Assembly (NCBI GenBank): GCA_030068075.1
Contig: CM057841.1
Coordinates: 49,765,030 to 49,829,029, forward strand
Direction: 5' to 3'
DNA from: Paguma larvata
Taxonomy: Eukaryota; Chordata; Mammalia; Carnivora; Viverridae
DNA length: 64,000 nucleotides
Shown: one piece after another, positions 35,050 through 47,540 of the stretch
Layout of the letters: every line of letters begins with the position of its first letter
Numbering within the stretch: position 1 is the stretch's first letter
Notes under the pieces: generated by a model
The model's database searches: none
Told to the model about the DNA's origin: nothing
What the model saw: the letters and a program-made list of their open reading frames with translations, nothing else
Program-made: the position numbers and the translations under genes

Positions 35050-35770
35050 CTTTTTTTTCTTCCTTTTAAAATCAGACTCTTTACTTTGAGATAATTACAA
35101 GTTCATGAGCAGTTGTAAGAAATAGCATGAAGCAATCTGGTTTACTCCTCACCTAGTTTTGCCAATAGTACCACCTTACAACACTATAGTGCAGTATCAC
35201 TATCAGAAAAGTCACATTGACACAATCCACTGGTTTTATTTAGATTTCCCCAGGTTTACGTGTGTTCTGTGTGTGCATGCGTGCGCGCGCGTGTGTGTGT
35301 GTGTGTGTGTGTGTGGTTTTATGCAGTTTTATCACATAGAGAACAGATAGAGACCAGTGCCATCCCCACAAGAAACCCTATTATAACCACCTCCACCTTT
35401 CTCTTATCAGTCATTCCATCCCTAACCCTGACAATCTCTAATTTTCTGTCTCTTTGATTTTGTGATTTTAAGATTATATAAATGGAATCATACAATATGT
35501 AGCCTTGGGACTGGTTGTTTCACTCAGTACATTACTCTTGGGATTCATTCACATTGTTCTGTGAGTCAGTAATCTCTTCCGTTTTATTGCTGAATAGTAT
35601 TCCGTGGTGTGGATGTACCACATTTATTTAACCATTCATCTATCAAAAAACATGTGATTTGTTTTTAGTCTTTGGCTATTACACAAATAAAGCTGCTATG
35701 GATATTTGTCGAGTTTCATGTGTTCTTTCTCCTTTTTTAGGCATACAAGTGTAAATACTATGGAATTTTG
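35050..35770 (-). mobile_element. Inverted old L1M 3' end
   Basis: Complement of an L1 3' UTR and ORF2 end: 'gattataaatggaatcatacaatatgtag'-type text near 35474-35504, 'ttcactcagtacattactcttgggattcattcacattgtt' near 35518-35557, and 'gaatagtattccgtggtgtggatgtaccacatttatttaaccattcatc' near 35592-35640. More decayed than the other inverted L1s. Confidence 0.8.
35266..35314. repeat. (TG)n/(GC) microsatellite
   Basis: Alternating purine-pyrimidine tract: tgcatgcgtgcgcgcgcg followed by GT repeats. Confidence 0.95.
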
Positions 35771-37430
35771 CAAGGTAGACTTTAAATTTTCTGTTTTTTA
35801 AAAATTGTAAATTAAGTAAGTCAAATTCAATAGTTTCCTTGAAGATAATTACAAAAATGCATTTTGGAATAGTCATTTAAAAGTAGTTTTTAGATTTGTG
35901 CATAAAACAAAATTGGGCATATTTGAGATCAAAATTTCCTTGAAAGAGAAGAGAGATGAATCTAGAGAGAACCTTCTAGATAAAGAAAATTAGAGTTGAG
36001 GGATTCTTCTTGAATCAGCCTAAAATGCCTGTGAGCTCCTCTTGAGCACAATGGGCAAAATGTCCCTGAGTGGTCTGCTTTGTGAGGACAAGGACAGCAA
36101 GGGTTGGGCCTCTGTCACCCTCCCTAAGTTTAATCATTCCTTTTGCTCTGGAAGAAAGTGAATGAGGAGTTGGCATGGGGCTGATTGCTAAACTAATTCA
36201 CGATGTCTCTCTACTCTCCCTGTGGAACAAAAAACAGCAAGCATTAGAAACTGTTGTTTCTACCTCTCAATGAGCTTATAAAACCAAATATTATCATGTG
36301 AATGAATGCCATTTTGGATTCCTTTAGAATTACTTAAGGATGGTTCCCAACACTAGAGATCTCATGAAGTCATGTTTCTCTTTGTTCAGCTCAGTAAGGC
36401 AAGACCTTACTGAGGCAGAAGCTTTAATACTGTTTACCAGAAACTCACAATAAGAGTCTCCTCTTCATAACTTGGAGTAAAGTAAGTTAGATGTTTTTAG
36501 AGCATTCTTTGTGTCATTAATAAGGTAGGGGACTCTGCAAACTACTTGAATAAGATAAAAACATATTGCTGTCTTCAAACAAAACTAAGCAATACAAAAA
36601 CCAGAGGTGACATATTTTAAAAAGAAAGTAAAAACCGACAAATTCTATACAATATCCACTTGCTTTCTGATACATCTCTCTTTCTACAAGCAAGTTGAAT
36701 GTTTGCGTACTGCACTGAACTGTAAAACTAAACTCATGGTGGTAAATGAGGTAGATGACAGTAAGAATATGTGTCATCCTTTCCTCATTCAGTTTTGAAG
36801 AGGAAGCGATTCCTAAACCTCCAGCCTGTCTGTGTGTTCAGGATAGAGGCTATACATTGCCCTTCAGAAGTGGGGACTGTTGGGTTTTTGTGTTAAGGTC
36901 ATTTAAGTCACACAAAAAAAACAGAAATTTCTCTCTTTCTGCAAATTAAACACACTCCCCCGTTGTGTGGTAATGGATTTCAGTCCTTTGTAATTAAAGA
37001 TCCAACTGTTCACCTCCTGAAACCAAGAGCTTTTTACCACATTGTTGCTTCATTTATCTCTGGGGAAAGACACTGATCCACCCATTTGCTGTTGGAGTGA
37101 CACAGCGCTCTCAGTATTGCTGGCAGTAACACAGTAATAAAAGCCAACAGTAGACGTTTTGGAGGAGAACCATTACCTCAACTCTCTAATGAGTTTTGTT
37201 TTTCAAGAGCTTTTCAGTAAAAAAGATTTACATCAGAGGAAACCTCAAAGTAAGATGACTGGCTCTTCAGAGTATTATCTGTTCAGAGTGATTAAAATAT
37301 TTCCTCTCAAGTTCTTCAGCAGAACTTTGTTTCTTTTTCTAGTATTTCCTTTCATCTTTCATTACAAATTTCTTTTCTCATTTATTTTCTTCCCTTTTAC
37401 TTCTAACTCATTTCATGTTTCCATATGACC
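35771..37430. other. Unique sequence
   Basis: No gene or clear repeat. Small open frames show no recognisable domains. Confidence 0.5.
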
Positions 37431-39374
37431 CATGACAAATTCTTCTTTTTACTGTGTCCTATTCTGGGACCTCCAGAAAGTAGATCCCAGGGCAGAGGGC
37501 ATGTATTCTATTACCAAAGGAAGCATGAGTGAGCAAGAGGGGAGTGGAGCAAAGAAGGAGGAAGATCGAAGGTGAAGATGTGTTTTCCTGCGGATGCTAC
37601 TAAGTTTGTTGAATGTTGACATGTCTGTGGTAGCAAGCCCCTGAGAAGCTGAATAAACTGCCTTGCAACCAACTTTAGAGTTGAAGGGAGAAACATTGAC
37701 TGGATCTCATCTTTAGTTGTTTAGAATTTTACCCAATGTGGTTTTGCATTTCTTGTGATGCATGTATGAACATATGCACGCTGTTGGTTTTCCTAGAGAA
37801 GTTAACAAGAAGGGCTCACAGGGAAGTAGACGTGGTTTGAGGCGGATGTTATTGAGAAGCCAGCCAGAGCTCATGCAGGGCTGGTCATCACAGGAGCAGT
37901 TGGACAGAAGCAGAAGACAGTTGAAGCCTAGAGCATGTAAGGTGTTGCCTATTATGTGTCCAATGCACATGGCAGTTGCTTGCTATATATTTTTAGTCCA
38001 TGCAGAAGCAGAGATGAAACTAGCCTCTGCAATTGAGGAGGATTTAAAATAGTTTTAGAAAAGTAGTCTTGGAATTCCGTTCTTAAGTTTCAAGAGATCA
38101 TGAGTTCTATCCTCTTTGAGCAACTAGCAAACAGGGGTCATATGTGATTCATTCTGCATTTCCAAAATGAAACAAAAGATTTGCCACAAAACAGATGCTC
38201 AATACAATTTTTAGTAATAATGAGTATTTATGACAATTTGCACTTTAGGAACACTACAACTTTAGTTATTAAAGGAATAACTTCAGTGTACTGTTATGAT
38301 ACTACTTGATATGACATGACCAATCAGTATTGGAAGTTCAGTCTCTGACATGCTAGGGCCATTCACGAGGTCTACTCTTAATAATTGTCATTTCAACTCA
38401 GGAATCTCTGGAGATCACAATGTGTCCATTTTCATCTGACTAGTCTGGTTTGTTTAAGCCCTAAACTCTTAGGCATGGAGAGATGTTATCCAGCATATGA
38501 GCTTGAAGGCCATATCCGATAGCTCAGATATTAGCTACTCATGCTTATTTGTATTGATGTTGCCTTAGGAAATTTTAGCTAAAATGATTCATCAAGAACG
38601 CTAAGGTACTTTGGGCAAACAGAGGATAGAGAATAACTAAATAAGTATATAAATTAAATAGGTATGTTAAAGCAATATTTTGTTGGGCCATGTTTATTTG
38701 GCTTTTTATTATTATTACTTTTTTTTGGCCTGTGCTGCTGAATTTTTTTTTAAGGATAACCAAATTATGTGTTATTTCAATCTTAGGACATATTTAGCTG
38801 TTAGATTAAAAAATATAATCTTTATTGCTGTAGAAGTATTAATTTGTAACAACCAAGTGATTTATGTCTCCTCCCAATAAAATTCAAGCAACAAATTTTT
38901 TCAACTCTGACAATAATAGACCCTTCACTTCAATCTTTTGTATTCTTTTAAAATTTACTTTTTCAGAATTAACCTCATATTCGTTTAAAGAGATAGAAGA
39001 ATTTTGAAATCATATTCTTTGAATAATGTTTAAGATGGATGACTTTTAATTTGTCCAGTAGCAGAAATGAAAAAAAATTTGTATTCCCAAATCTTCATTT
39101 AAAGACTTGTCCATAAAATCTTCTGAATTCAACCATCCAATTGATAAGAGAGGATTACTTTCTAGTTTGTTCATTTGCTGTTTTAGAAATAAAATAGTGG
39201 GAATGAGCATGCATTTTGATGGAGCATTAGCACACAGAATGAGAAATACAGGTATTAATAGGTCTGTTTTCTCACTGATCCCAATATCTACACATCCTTA
39301 GTCAAGAGACTTTGCAAGTTCTCCTTAATATTCTATTGGTATATATACAGATATGATTTTTTTTTATACTTCAC
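37431..39374. other. Unique sequence
   Basis: No gene or clear repeat. The frame of 96 codons at 37762-38052 has no recognised features. Confidence 0.45.
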
Positions 39375-39640
39375 AACTCTGGGTTCTACCATGTAACCAA
39401 GAGGGTCATCTGGGGATGACTATGCCTGTCCAAACCTGGGAAGACACATGCAAGAGTCCTTACATACTTCTGCTTGCTCTCTTGTGCCTCTGATACCGCC
39501 ATTAGAAGTATATGCCCAGGCTGAGCCACTGGCCCCAGGAAGAAGGTGAGAGACACAATGAGCAGAACTGTCCAGCCTACAGCATATTCTCCCACCTGAT
39601 CCACAAGCACACGAGCAAGGCAGCTAAGATCCTCACAGCC
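39375..39640 (-). mobile_element. Ancient interspersed repeat (family not assigned)
   Basis: Read on the minus strand, 'agagcaagcagaagtatgtaaggactcttg' and neighbouring text resembles a common old mammalian repeat. The small minus-strand open frame here is a by-product. Confidence 0.45.
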
Positions 39641-41002
39641 TCCTAGCCAAGGCCGCTTTAGGTAGGATGACCCCCAGTCAACCCATAGACATATTAGACA
39701 TTTAACAATATTTATTTAAAACTGCTATGTTAAGGGATAGATAGACAGGAAACTGATACAATAAATTATGCCTCTGCTACCCACAGTCATCTTGAATTCC
39801 CTCTAAAATATGTCATTATGTTGAATAACATTTCTGCAAAAAATAGAGCTATTATCTTACCTATAGCTGTGACATGACTAGCATTGGAGATACATTACTC
39901 TCCATCCTTTACTGGAGGAGCCTCTCAAATGCACATACAGAAGGATATCTTCTGACAGCACTAAATTTAATTCCATTCCATTCCATGGGGGAATTCGGAA
40001 GTGCTACCATCCATAATGGCCCATCCAGCCTTACACTGTTGTGAGTTGATGCTGTGGTATGGCATTACTCACGGGGATGGTTTCCATCAACCAGTCCAAT
40101 TTATTAAATCTTTATAGAATGCCTGCATAAAAATACAAATATGAAAGGAATAGTCAGTGCCTTTAAGAAGGATATATTCTCATCGTAGACATCAAATGTA
40201 AGTTAAATTCTATGAAAGAATTTGAGAAATATGAAGACTCAGTATCATTTTGGAGTTGGCTTAAATAGGAATGTTTAGATACTGGTAAAGTATGGTATTT
40301 TCCAGAAGGTATTTGACATGGTAAAAGTAGTTTTATATAGACTGAAATGATTTTCGTTTAATAAAATATGAGAGAATGTGCACCTTAGTTTTCAGTGTTA
40401 ATATTGGAAGTTTTCAGCAAGTATTTTTTAAACCACTGTCAAAAATGCCACAAATGAAAAAAATTAAAATGATTTTCCTCTTTTCATTTACTTTTTTCTG
40501 TGTTTACTTCACGAACATCTGTCTTCCCTTGAAGCCAGCCTCTTTCAATACCTAAACAAATGTCCCATTCATTGTAGAGTCTCAAAAATAATTTCTCAAG
40601 TAAATAAATCATTTAATATCACATTATTTGTGGGATATCCAATTTGATCACTTGAAGTGAAGTCGGTGTTTTGAAAGAAATATTTTAGGACTCCAAATGT
40701 GAAAAAACACATGTTATAATAAATTGTGCCCAGATCCCAGGAAGTGAAATCAATGGCCCCTATTTAGTATTTACCATTGTTGCTTGCTAACCAGAAGTGG
40801 CATCGAATGATTTCTCAGGAGTACTTCTGGTCCTTGTGTGATTTGCTGGTAAGTCATGGCACATGTATGGGACACAGACATAAGAAAACCTTTCTTCCTA
40901 ACCGCTACCTAAATTGTTTCTAGATAAAAAGCTCCCTATTTCCTGAGCCGGAATAATAGGCCTGATCCCAGAGCTCATATTGCAGTAGTAGAAAGAGGAA
41001 AA
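39641..41002. other. AT-rich unique sequence
   Basis: No gene or clear repeat. Confidence 0.5.
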
Positions 41003-41195
41003 TGTAGAGGTTAAACTCTGGGGCTCCACAACACAGGCTGCCTCCAGGCAGATCTGGCCTGCATCATTCACTAGCTGTGACACTCTGTTCCTTGGTTTCC
41101 TCACCTGTAGAATGGGGATCTAAAAGAAGCCCGCAGGCTGTTACAAGGCTGTAAAGCATTAACACGTGCAAGGTGCACAGGACAGTGTGGTGCGT
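41003..41195 (+). mobile_element. MIR, nearly complete
   Basis: Forward MIR: 'agaggttaaactctggggctcc', 'ttcactagctgtgacac', 'cttggtttcctcacctgtagaatggggat' and 'gctgtaaagcattaacacgtgc'. One of the better kept MIRs here. Confidence 0.87.
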
Positions 41196-41496
41196 GGAGC
41201 TGGTATTCCACAGGGGTGAGCTGTGAGTTTGCTTGGAGTCTATGACATCTGCTTCCATTTTTGGGCTTTCTCTTTCATAAATCAGCCCTCTCCATGGCTT
41301 TGTATGTGTTGGATTTTTGTTTTTTTGTTTTCTGCCTGTGTCTATCAACTCCTCCTTTGATATGTTAATAACACACAGAGCTCATCTTCTTCTTGTAAAG
41401 GCTGATAGGAATGTAAATAGTTCTGCTCTCCGAGTAGGAAGGGAGACCACGTTTGGGAAGAGGCACCAGGCTGCCTTCTGTGCTCTCTCCTTGCAG
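41196..41496. other. Unique sequence upstream of exon-like segment
   Basis: No repeat recognised. It ends in a polypyrimidine tract and CAG at 41479-41496. Confidence 0.4.
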
Positions 41497-41599
41497 ATGA
41501 CCCCAGAGAGCTCGGGAAGAGAAAGCGTGGCCTGGGGAGATGTCCAGAGCATTTTCTGCTATTATTCTGAAGAATCTCAGAAACAATGCACTATTTCCA
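41497..41599 (+). other. Exon-like segment (candidate only)
   Basis: The segment is preceded by a good splice-acceptor-like sequence ('tgctctctccttgcag', 41481-41496) and followed by a donor-like gtaagc at 41600-41605. The 103 bp between are open in one frame, starting Met-Thr-Pro-Glu-Ser. I do not recognise the peptide. It lies in repeat-free DNA downstream of a MIR. It could be a lncRNA exon, an alternative exon or chance. Confidence 0.25.
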
Positions 41600-42855
41600 G
41601 TAAGCATTGCCTTCTTCATTTGTAGGGGGCAGGCTCTGGAGAGTACTGTGAAAACAAAACGTAATATGCCTGAATGCACAACGCTCCAGTCTGTTCTTTT
41701 CTCTAAATAGATCCCGTTTTCAGTACGCTCTCTATTTTATTACATCAAGGAAGAAAACTCAACTTGTGCACCGTTGTGACTAGTGGGGTTGCATTCTCGT
41801 GTTGCGCTCTTTGTTCTTGGGCTAGGGGAGGTCTGTGTCACATGACAGAAGCAGAGGGGGACTCATGAGAGACCGTTATGGGGCAAAATCTCAGCCAGCA
41901 ATAGTTTTGAACTAAGCAATCTGCCTTTTTCTCTGAATCTCATGTCAACAGTGGTGACAGGAAGAGGACTTGAGGCTGAGGGATGTGTTCTACAGAGCTG
42001 ACACAGGCAGGACTTTTGTTCAAAATGTGTTTTCTGGGTAAGCGTTGAGGCCAGGAGGGTCCGCAGCAGCATCAGAAAAACCAAAACAGTGTTTTTGTTT
42101 GTTTGTCTTTTAAACACAAGACACATGAGAATCACATTTTCATAACGTTTCTGGATTTAATGACATGATTTATGTTAGCCCCCAAAGTGAAGGAACAATT
42201 AATAGACTGTTATCTTCAGTTGGGACACAAATGATTCATGGTTTGAAATTCAGAAACCCATCCTTGTTGATGATCGTCAGAAGCCTTTTACCTGGTTGGT
42301 GGTCAGAACCTCTATTACATTTTGTCACAGATCATAAAACAGGCCTGAGTGCCCTATCTCCACAAAATACAGTGGACAGAATGCATTGGTGAAATAAAAA
42401 TAACATTTGACAAATCCCAACTCTGGTAATATTCTCGTTGCAATATACTCTCTGTTCTTAAACACGTTGGTCAAATGTGTGAACAGTTCAAGAACACATA
42501 CAGCAGCCCGCCGAACTAAAACATATGTTTCCTGATTGCCTGGTGCGTGCCCACACACAATGCGAGAACACGCACACACTCGTTCTTTTGCTGTCTTTTT
42601 AGTGCAATTTCCCCTTTGTTTTAATTTTACTCTTTTATTCAAAACTCTGATGAATAAATGTGTTCAAAGATTAAAGAAGCATTGTGATAAATGAGAAAAG
42701 TAAGTGTTGATGTCATTGGCACCGATTCTTAATGACTGCAAAATAATTTGATCTTTATTCCTTCGAAGGATCTGACCTTGATCTCCCTATACAATGCAAG
42801 AAAAGAGAGATGAAGACCTCAAATAGGACAACCAGCTGTGCCGTTAACTCTAAAA
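41600..42855. other. Unique sequence
   Basis: No repeat recognised. Open frames on both strands are under 106 codons and featureless. Confidence 0.5.
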
Positions 42856-42871
42856 TAAACCCACCAGTTTT

Positions 42872-43085
42872 TTTAAATGTTTATTTATTTTTGAGAGAGC
42901 AAGAGACAGAGCATGAGTGGGGGAGGGGCAGATAGAGAGAGGGCAATACAGAATCTGAAACAGGCTCCAAGCTGTTGGCAAAGAGCCAAAGAGCCGGAAG
43001 TGGGGCTCGAACTCATGAACCGTGAGATCATGACCTGAGCCTGAGTAGGACGCTTGAGATCATGACTGAGCCACCCAGGCGCCCC
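42872..43085 (-). mobile_element. CAN-SINE, full length
   Basis: Reverse SINE with a 16-bp duplication taaacccaccagtttt (42856-42871) and taagcccaccagtttt (43086-43101). A short internal duplication near the head repeats 'gagatcatgac'. Confidence 0.97.
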
Positions 43086-43101
43086 TAAGCCCACCAGTTT
43101 T

Positions 43102-43354
43102 AATAGCGTTTTGAAGTTTAAAAAGTAAGCCTAACATATTCAGGATAAACAGCATATCTTTCTAATATTATAAAATTTGCAGTCATCATGAAAGTTTATG
43201 AGAGTCACTTGCAGATAATTTTAACACACACATGCACACATATGCAAACACACAAATTAAGAGAGATATTTATATGCCTATATCTTTTTTATGTATTTAT
43301 ATTTATGTATTTATATGATATTTACATATCCTATATCTTATATGTCAAGATCCA
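43102..43354. other. AT-rich, low-complexity stretch
   Basis: CA-rich then TAT-rich imperfect repeats (about 43215-43345). Confidence 0.6.
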
Positions 43355-43465
43355 TAACTAAGCACATTTTCAAAATCCCCTTTACCACGTAAGATAATAT
43401 AGTAACAAGTTCTAGGGATTTGGACATGGACACCCTTGGAAGGCATCATTCAGTCTAACACATCT
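43355..43465 (+). mobile_element. Ancient interspersed repeat end (same family as 10535-10978)
   Basis: 'ccctttaccacgtaagataa' and 'gggatttggacatggacacccttgg' match the 3' end of that repeat. Confidence 0.6.
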
Positions 43466-43679
43466 ATTTTCAGCTATTTTGAGCTGGATTTTGTCACTTT
43501 CATCCAGGAGAATTCTAATTAAGGCATAATGATTCTACTTTCTTATTTCCCTTGGAAGTCAGCTGTTAATAATATATCCTCCTGCGTTTAGTGTGTATTG
43601 TAAATTCTAAGAAGCAGAAATATTTAGAAGACGTGACATTAGACTGTGAATTATTAGTATTTTAACTCACACTAGAGCA

Positions 43680-43830
43680 AATCACATCAGGCTTAGTTTA
43701 TTCATTTATAGTATGCAGATAACTCCTGATTTGCCTGATTCACAAGGTTATTATTGTGAAAATCAAATGAGATTTTAAAAATGCACTAAATTCATGCTGC
43801 ATGCAGATAGAAGTTGCATTTGTTATTTTA
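43680..43830 (+). mobile_element. MIR fragment
   Basis: Forward MIR, decayed: 'ggcttagtttattcatttatag' and 'aaggttattattgtgaaaatcaaatgag'. Confidence 0.6.
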
Positions 43831-44243
43831 TCTTATGTATGTGTCAACCTTTAGGGTAAGTCATTTGCCAAACAATATTAACTGTAGGTTTTCAACATGG
43901 ATCTTGCTATAATTGCTTTTATGTATTCCTCCTGCCTAAAAAAACAAACAAACAAAAAACCCCAAAAAAACAAAAAAGCTACGTAGGTGCCCTCTGGTTA
44001 ATGCAGGCAGAGAATAGGCAATTTCATCTTTTCCTCTGCCTCAAAATTCACTGAAAAAAAAGCAAAACAAGAAAAAATGTAGAAAACCTCAATTATTAGG
44101 GAAGCAAGGAAATAGAAATATCTCAACACTACAAATTGGGATGAAGATGTGTTGAATATTGTGAAATAGGCTTGGAAACAAGCGAGGACGGGAGGAGCAA
44201 AAGCATTCCTTCTCAGGTATCAGGGAGGCTGAAGATTCTCCCG
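43831..44243. other. Unique and A-rich sequence
   Basis: Includes an A/C-rich simple stretch at about 43937-43978. No gene. Confidence 0.5.
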
Positions 44244-44319
44244 TGACCCCGTGAGATCATGACCTGAGCTGAAACCAAGAGTCGGAAGCTTAACCGACTG
44301 AGTCACCCAGGTGCTCAAG
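44244..44319 (-). mobile_element. CAN-SINE head fragment
   Basis: Only the tRNA-like head in reverse ('gtgagatcatgacctgagctg...gagtcacccaggtgctc'). Tail and middle missing. Confidence 0.88.
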
Positions 44320-46084
44320 GATTTAGTTAATCTTGGAGGAACAGTCTGTACCAGTGTTACCAAGGTTCCAGATGTCAAAGTATCCAGAAATACAGAAAAT
44401 AAAAAGCATGATTAATATAGTTTATAGTAGGAGGGCTTTCATAGACTATGAATTGCAATACAAATAAATGATTTGTCATATTATTCCAAAATTGTCATTT
44501 ATTATACACGTAATGTTCTAATTAATTAAAGCCTAATGAAGGTGCATTATATATTGTATGTAATGTAAATTATATGTTAGATCATTGACTAACGGAGGAA
44601 TATACTTTTGACAATTTCATGTTGTAGTTTTTGAAAAGAAGTTTATTTTTTCTTAAAATTGGATATTCTATGAATGTTCTATTTTATATTTTCAAGGCAG
44701 AACATTGGGAATGACTACTCTGAAATTTGTATTTCACTCTATGTAAATTAACACCTGAAGAAAGAAGTAAGACTAATAAATTTTAATAACAAAAAATACC
44801 AAAAGAAATATATAGATGGATATATTTCATGCATATGCCCACAGACTCCAGGCTCATAAGAGTTTGCATGTAATTGGAACCTGGGATGTGCAAAAATCTG
44901 GCTCCCCGCCACAGAGATAAAAAGGAATTTAGAATTCCAGACAAAAAGGGAAAAGACAAAGGGAGGGAATATTTATTAAGTCAGTGGGAGAACTTTTCAT
45001 CCAGATTCAGTAACATAAACAATTAAACCTACTCTGAAACAGACTTCTTTTGTTAAAATAAATGCCTTTGGTATTAAGCATCTAGGAACTGATCAGATGC
45101 TGCGGTAGAGAAGGAACGAGAAGCAAAACTAATTTATTCTGCAGAAATGACTAGTCAGTTTATAGCATTATGTAGACCATAAGAGATAAGTACTCAATAA
45201 AATGACATTCAGATACTTGTCAACAGAGCAAAAAAAAAAAAAAAAAAAAATCCCTGGCATGTTCTGCAGGGTGCAAGTGTTATAGGTATCAGGGACAAAG
45301 GAAAGCACTGGAGATGTTTCTCATTGAAATCACAAATGGCACTGTGTTGGATGTGAGGACATACAGTCCGTAATATAGAAATACGATTCAAAATTTCCTT
45401 TATAAGTTGGAGAAATGAAATGAACCATCAAAATAGATTGAAATTGAAGAGGGACATCATTGGCTCATTGACTGTGCACTTCCATCGTTAAAGTTTCTCA
45501 TCTGAAAAACAGACATAAAATCTGTAAACAGACAAAGGACAAAATCCCTGGTCACGGCATAGTTACTAGTAGCATGAAAAATCTTGATATAAAATCTATA
45601 TGCATGCTTGACTCGCTTCTAAATGCCATGTGCCCTAAATTCTTTTAAAACTCCATAGAGTAAATTTCAACTGTTTAATTTTTGTTGAGGATTAAAGATG
45701 TATTTTCAACAACTTTAAAAACCTGTTAAGATAATTGGCACTTCTTACTTTTAGATCTGTGCCTTTTTTGACGAGGGAAAGAAAGAGATAATTTGAATAT
45801 CTGAAGTATTTGATAGCAAGCACTTGCTTTTTTGTGTATTCACGTGCCCTTTGTATTTACTTTGATGAAATCTCAAGTTCATCTATTTACATTGAAACCC
45901 AATCAATAAACTAATTTATGCAGGATCATTGGGAATATCCTTAAGAAGCAATTGATAGGATATAAACGTGTGCCATGTTCGGGCAGAACCTGTATATTCT
46001 TGCACGTTTTACTCATGTGTCTCAAAAATCACTTATCTTGCTTAAGCAACTTGAGGGGTTATCCTGTTTATTCATTGTAGAACT
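44320..46084. other. AT-rich unique sequence
   Basis: No gene or clear repeat, apart from a 21-base A run at 45230-45250. Confidence 0.5.
45230..45250. repeat. Poly-A run
   Basis: 21 consecutive A with no recognisable retroelement to its left. Confidence 0.95.
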
Positions 46085-46240
46085 TTCAGGAAGACAAGGT
46101 AGGTATTAATGTTTGCTTAAAAATGAGGAATTTGAAGTTTAACAGTGGGAAACTGATATAAGAGAGGCACTAGACATTAAATAGAGCACCAGATAATAAA
46201 CTAGGAAGAGATCTGGCATTAGTTTTCATACCAAGTGGAT
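46085..46240 (-). mobile_element. MIR fragment, weak
   Basis: 'acaaggtaggtattaatgtttgcttaaaaatgaggaatttgaag' resembles reverse MIR. The right side is poorly kept. Confidence 0.5.
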
Positions 46241-46951
46241 GGATGGACATCTCTTGGTATCCCTTGGCCTTAGCATTTGCTAGTGTTGTTCTCACCTACT
46301 GATTTTTTCTAAAATATGTACTAATTTAATACATCCTAACCATTTCCTTGCCTCTGGGATTCTTCCCATCACAGGTATGCTCCCCAGCTTTGTCATTCAT
46401 TACATGAATGACAGTATTACACACACAGTGAGGGAATAATAAATGCCCCTGCTTAATGTTATTGTTATTCTTATTTATTCAACAAATACTTGTCAAATAC
46501 ATATAATTTTTCTGCTGTACATCATATTTAAAAAGGGGAAAACATAACACACACACATAATTTCTATCTTTATAGATTTCTGTCTTTATACTCTAATGGG
46601 GCTACAAAAGGCATCTATTCAAAATCTAATTCTCCTCATCACGCTGCAACAGCTGCTCAGGTTTTATAAGACAGTTCATTGCTCTGACGTGTCACCCAAA
46701 GCCTTCCATAATCTTACATTTCTCACAACTTTAGCCTTACTTATTACCATTTGCTGTTTTAAAATCATAGCGTTCAAAGCACCCATGTTTTTGTAATTTC
46801 CTTGTCTTATCTGCAAATCAGTCCTGCAGAATCTCACCTCTGTGCCTTTGTGTTTGTTATGTCCCTTGCTTGGAATTTTCTGGAAACAATATAAAGCTGG
46901 CTAATTGATGCATATCCTTTAAGACTGGGCCCAAGTTCTACTGTTTTTCTT

Positions 46952-47091
46952 TCTTCTTTTTTTTTTTAAGTAGCCTTTATACCTAGTGCAGAGCCCACCG
47001 ACCGTAAGGCTTTGAACTCACAACCGTGAGATCAAGACCTGAGCTGAGATCAAGAGTTGGATGCTTAACTCACTGAGCCACCCAGGCTCCC
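46952..47091 (-). mobile_element. Short-form CAN-SINE nested in L2
   Basis: Reverse short SINE ('aagtagcctttatacctagtgcag...gccacccaggctccc'). The flanks resemble caagttctac / taaagtctac. Confidence 0.9.
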
Positions 47092-47189
47092 TAAAGTCTA
47101 CCTTTTTTATGTGGCCTTCTCTGATTTTTTCTCAACTTCCGACCCTAGACTGTGTGTTTTTTCTGAATCTGGCACATTAGTGTGCAACC

Positions 47190-47398
47190 GTGGTTCTCAA
47201 CCAGGGGTGACTACTCCATAAGGGACATTTGGCAACATCTGGAAACACTTTGGTTGTCACAACTGGGGTAATGCAACTGGCATGCATTGGTATAGACCAG
47301 GGATACTGCTGAAAGTTCTACCATGCACAAAACAGCCTGCCACAACAAAGAATTTTTACCTTGTCCTCTATGTCAGTAGTGCTGGGGTTGGAAGACCT
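47190..47398 (+). mobile_element. MER5A (hAT-Charlie DNA transposon) nested in L2
   Basis: Starts 'gtggttctcaaccaggggtg', contains 'gggacatttggcaacatctgg' and 'ggttgtcacaactgggg', and ends near 'ctggggttggaagacc'. A non-autonomous element, long inactive. Confidence 0.9.
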
Positions 47399-47540
47399 CA
47401 TGTTCATCATTCTGCCTCATCTACTACCATATAAGCTTCCCGTGGCTAGTAACTCCGTCTTATTTGTCTTTATGTCCTTAGCATCAAGTCCAAAGCCTGC
47501 GGCATGTTTAATTGATATTTGCTGAATAAATGAAAGAAGG

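Larger units (their letters stand above)
46655..47540 (+). mobile_element. L2 3' end interrupted by a SINE and a MER5A
   Basis: Forward L2 text: 'ctcacctctgtgcctttgtgtttgttatgtcccttgcttgg' (about 46836-46876), 'tatgtggccttctctgat' after the SINE, and the 3' end 'gtttaattgatatttgctgaataaatgaaag' (about 47507-47537) after the MER5A. Not coding. Confidence 0.75.

Noticed and set aside
39970..39990. Satellite-like attccattccattcc
   Set aside because: Only three units; too short to call a satellite.
41365..41679. 104-codon minus-strand frame overlapping the exon-like segment
   Set aside because: No domain and no supporting splice signals on that strand.
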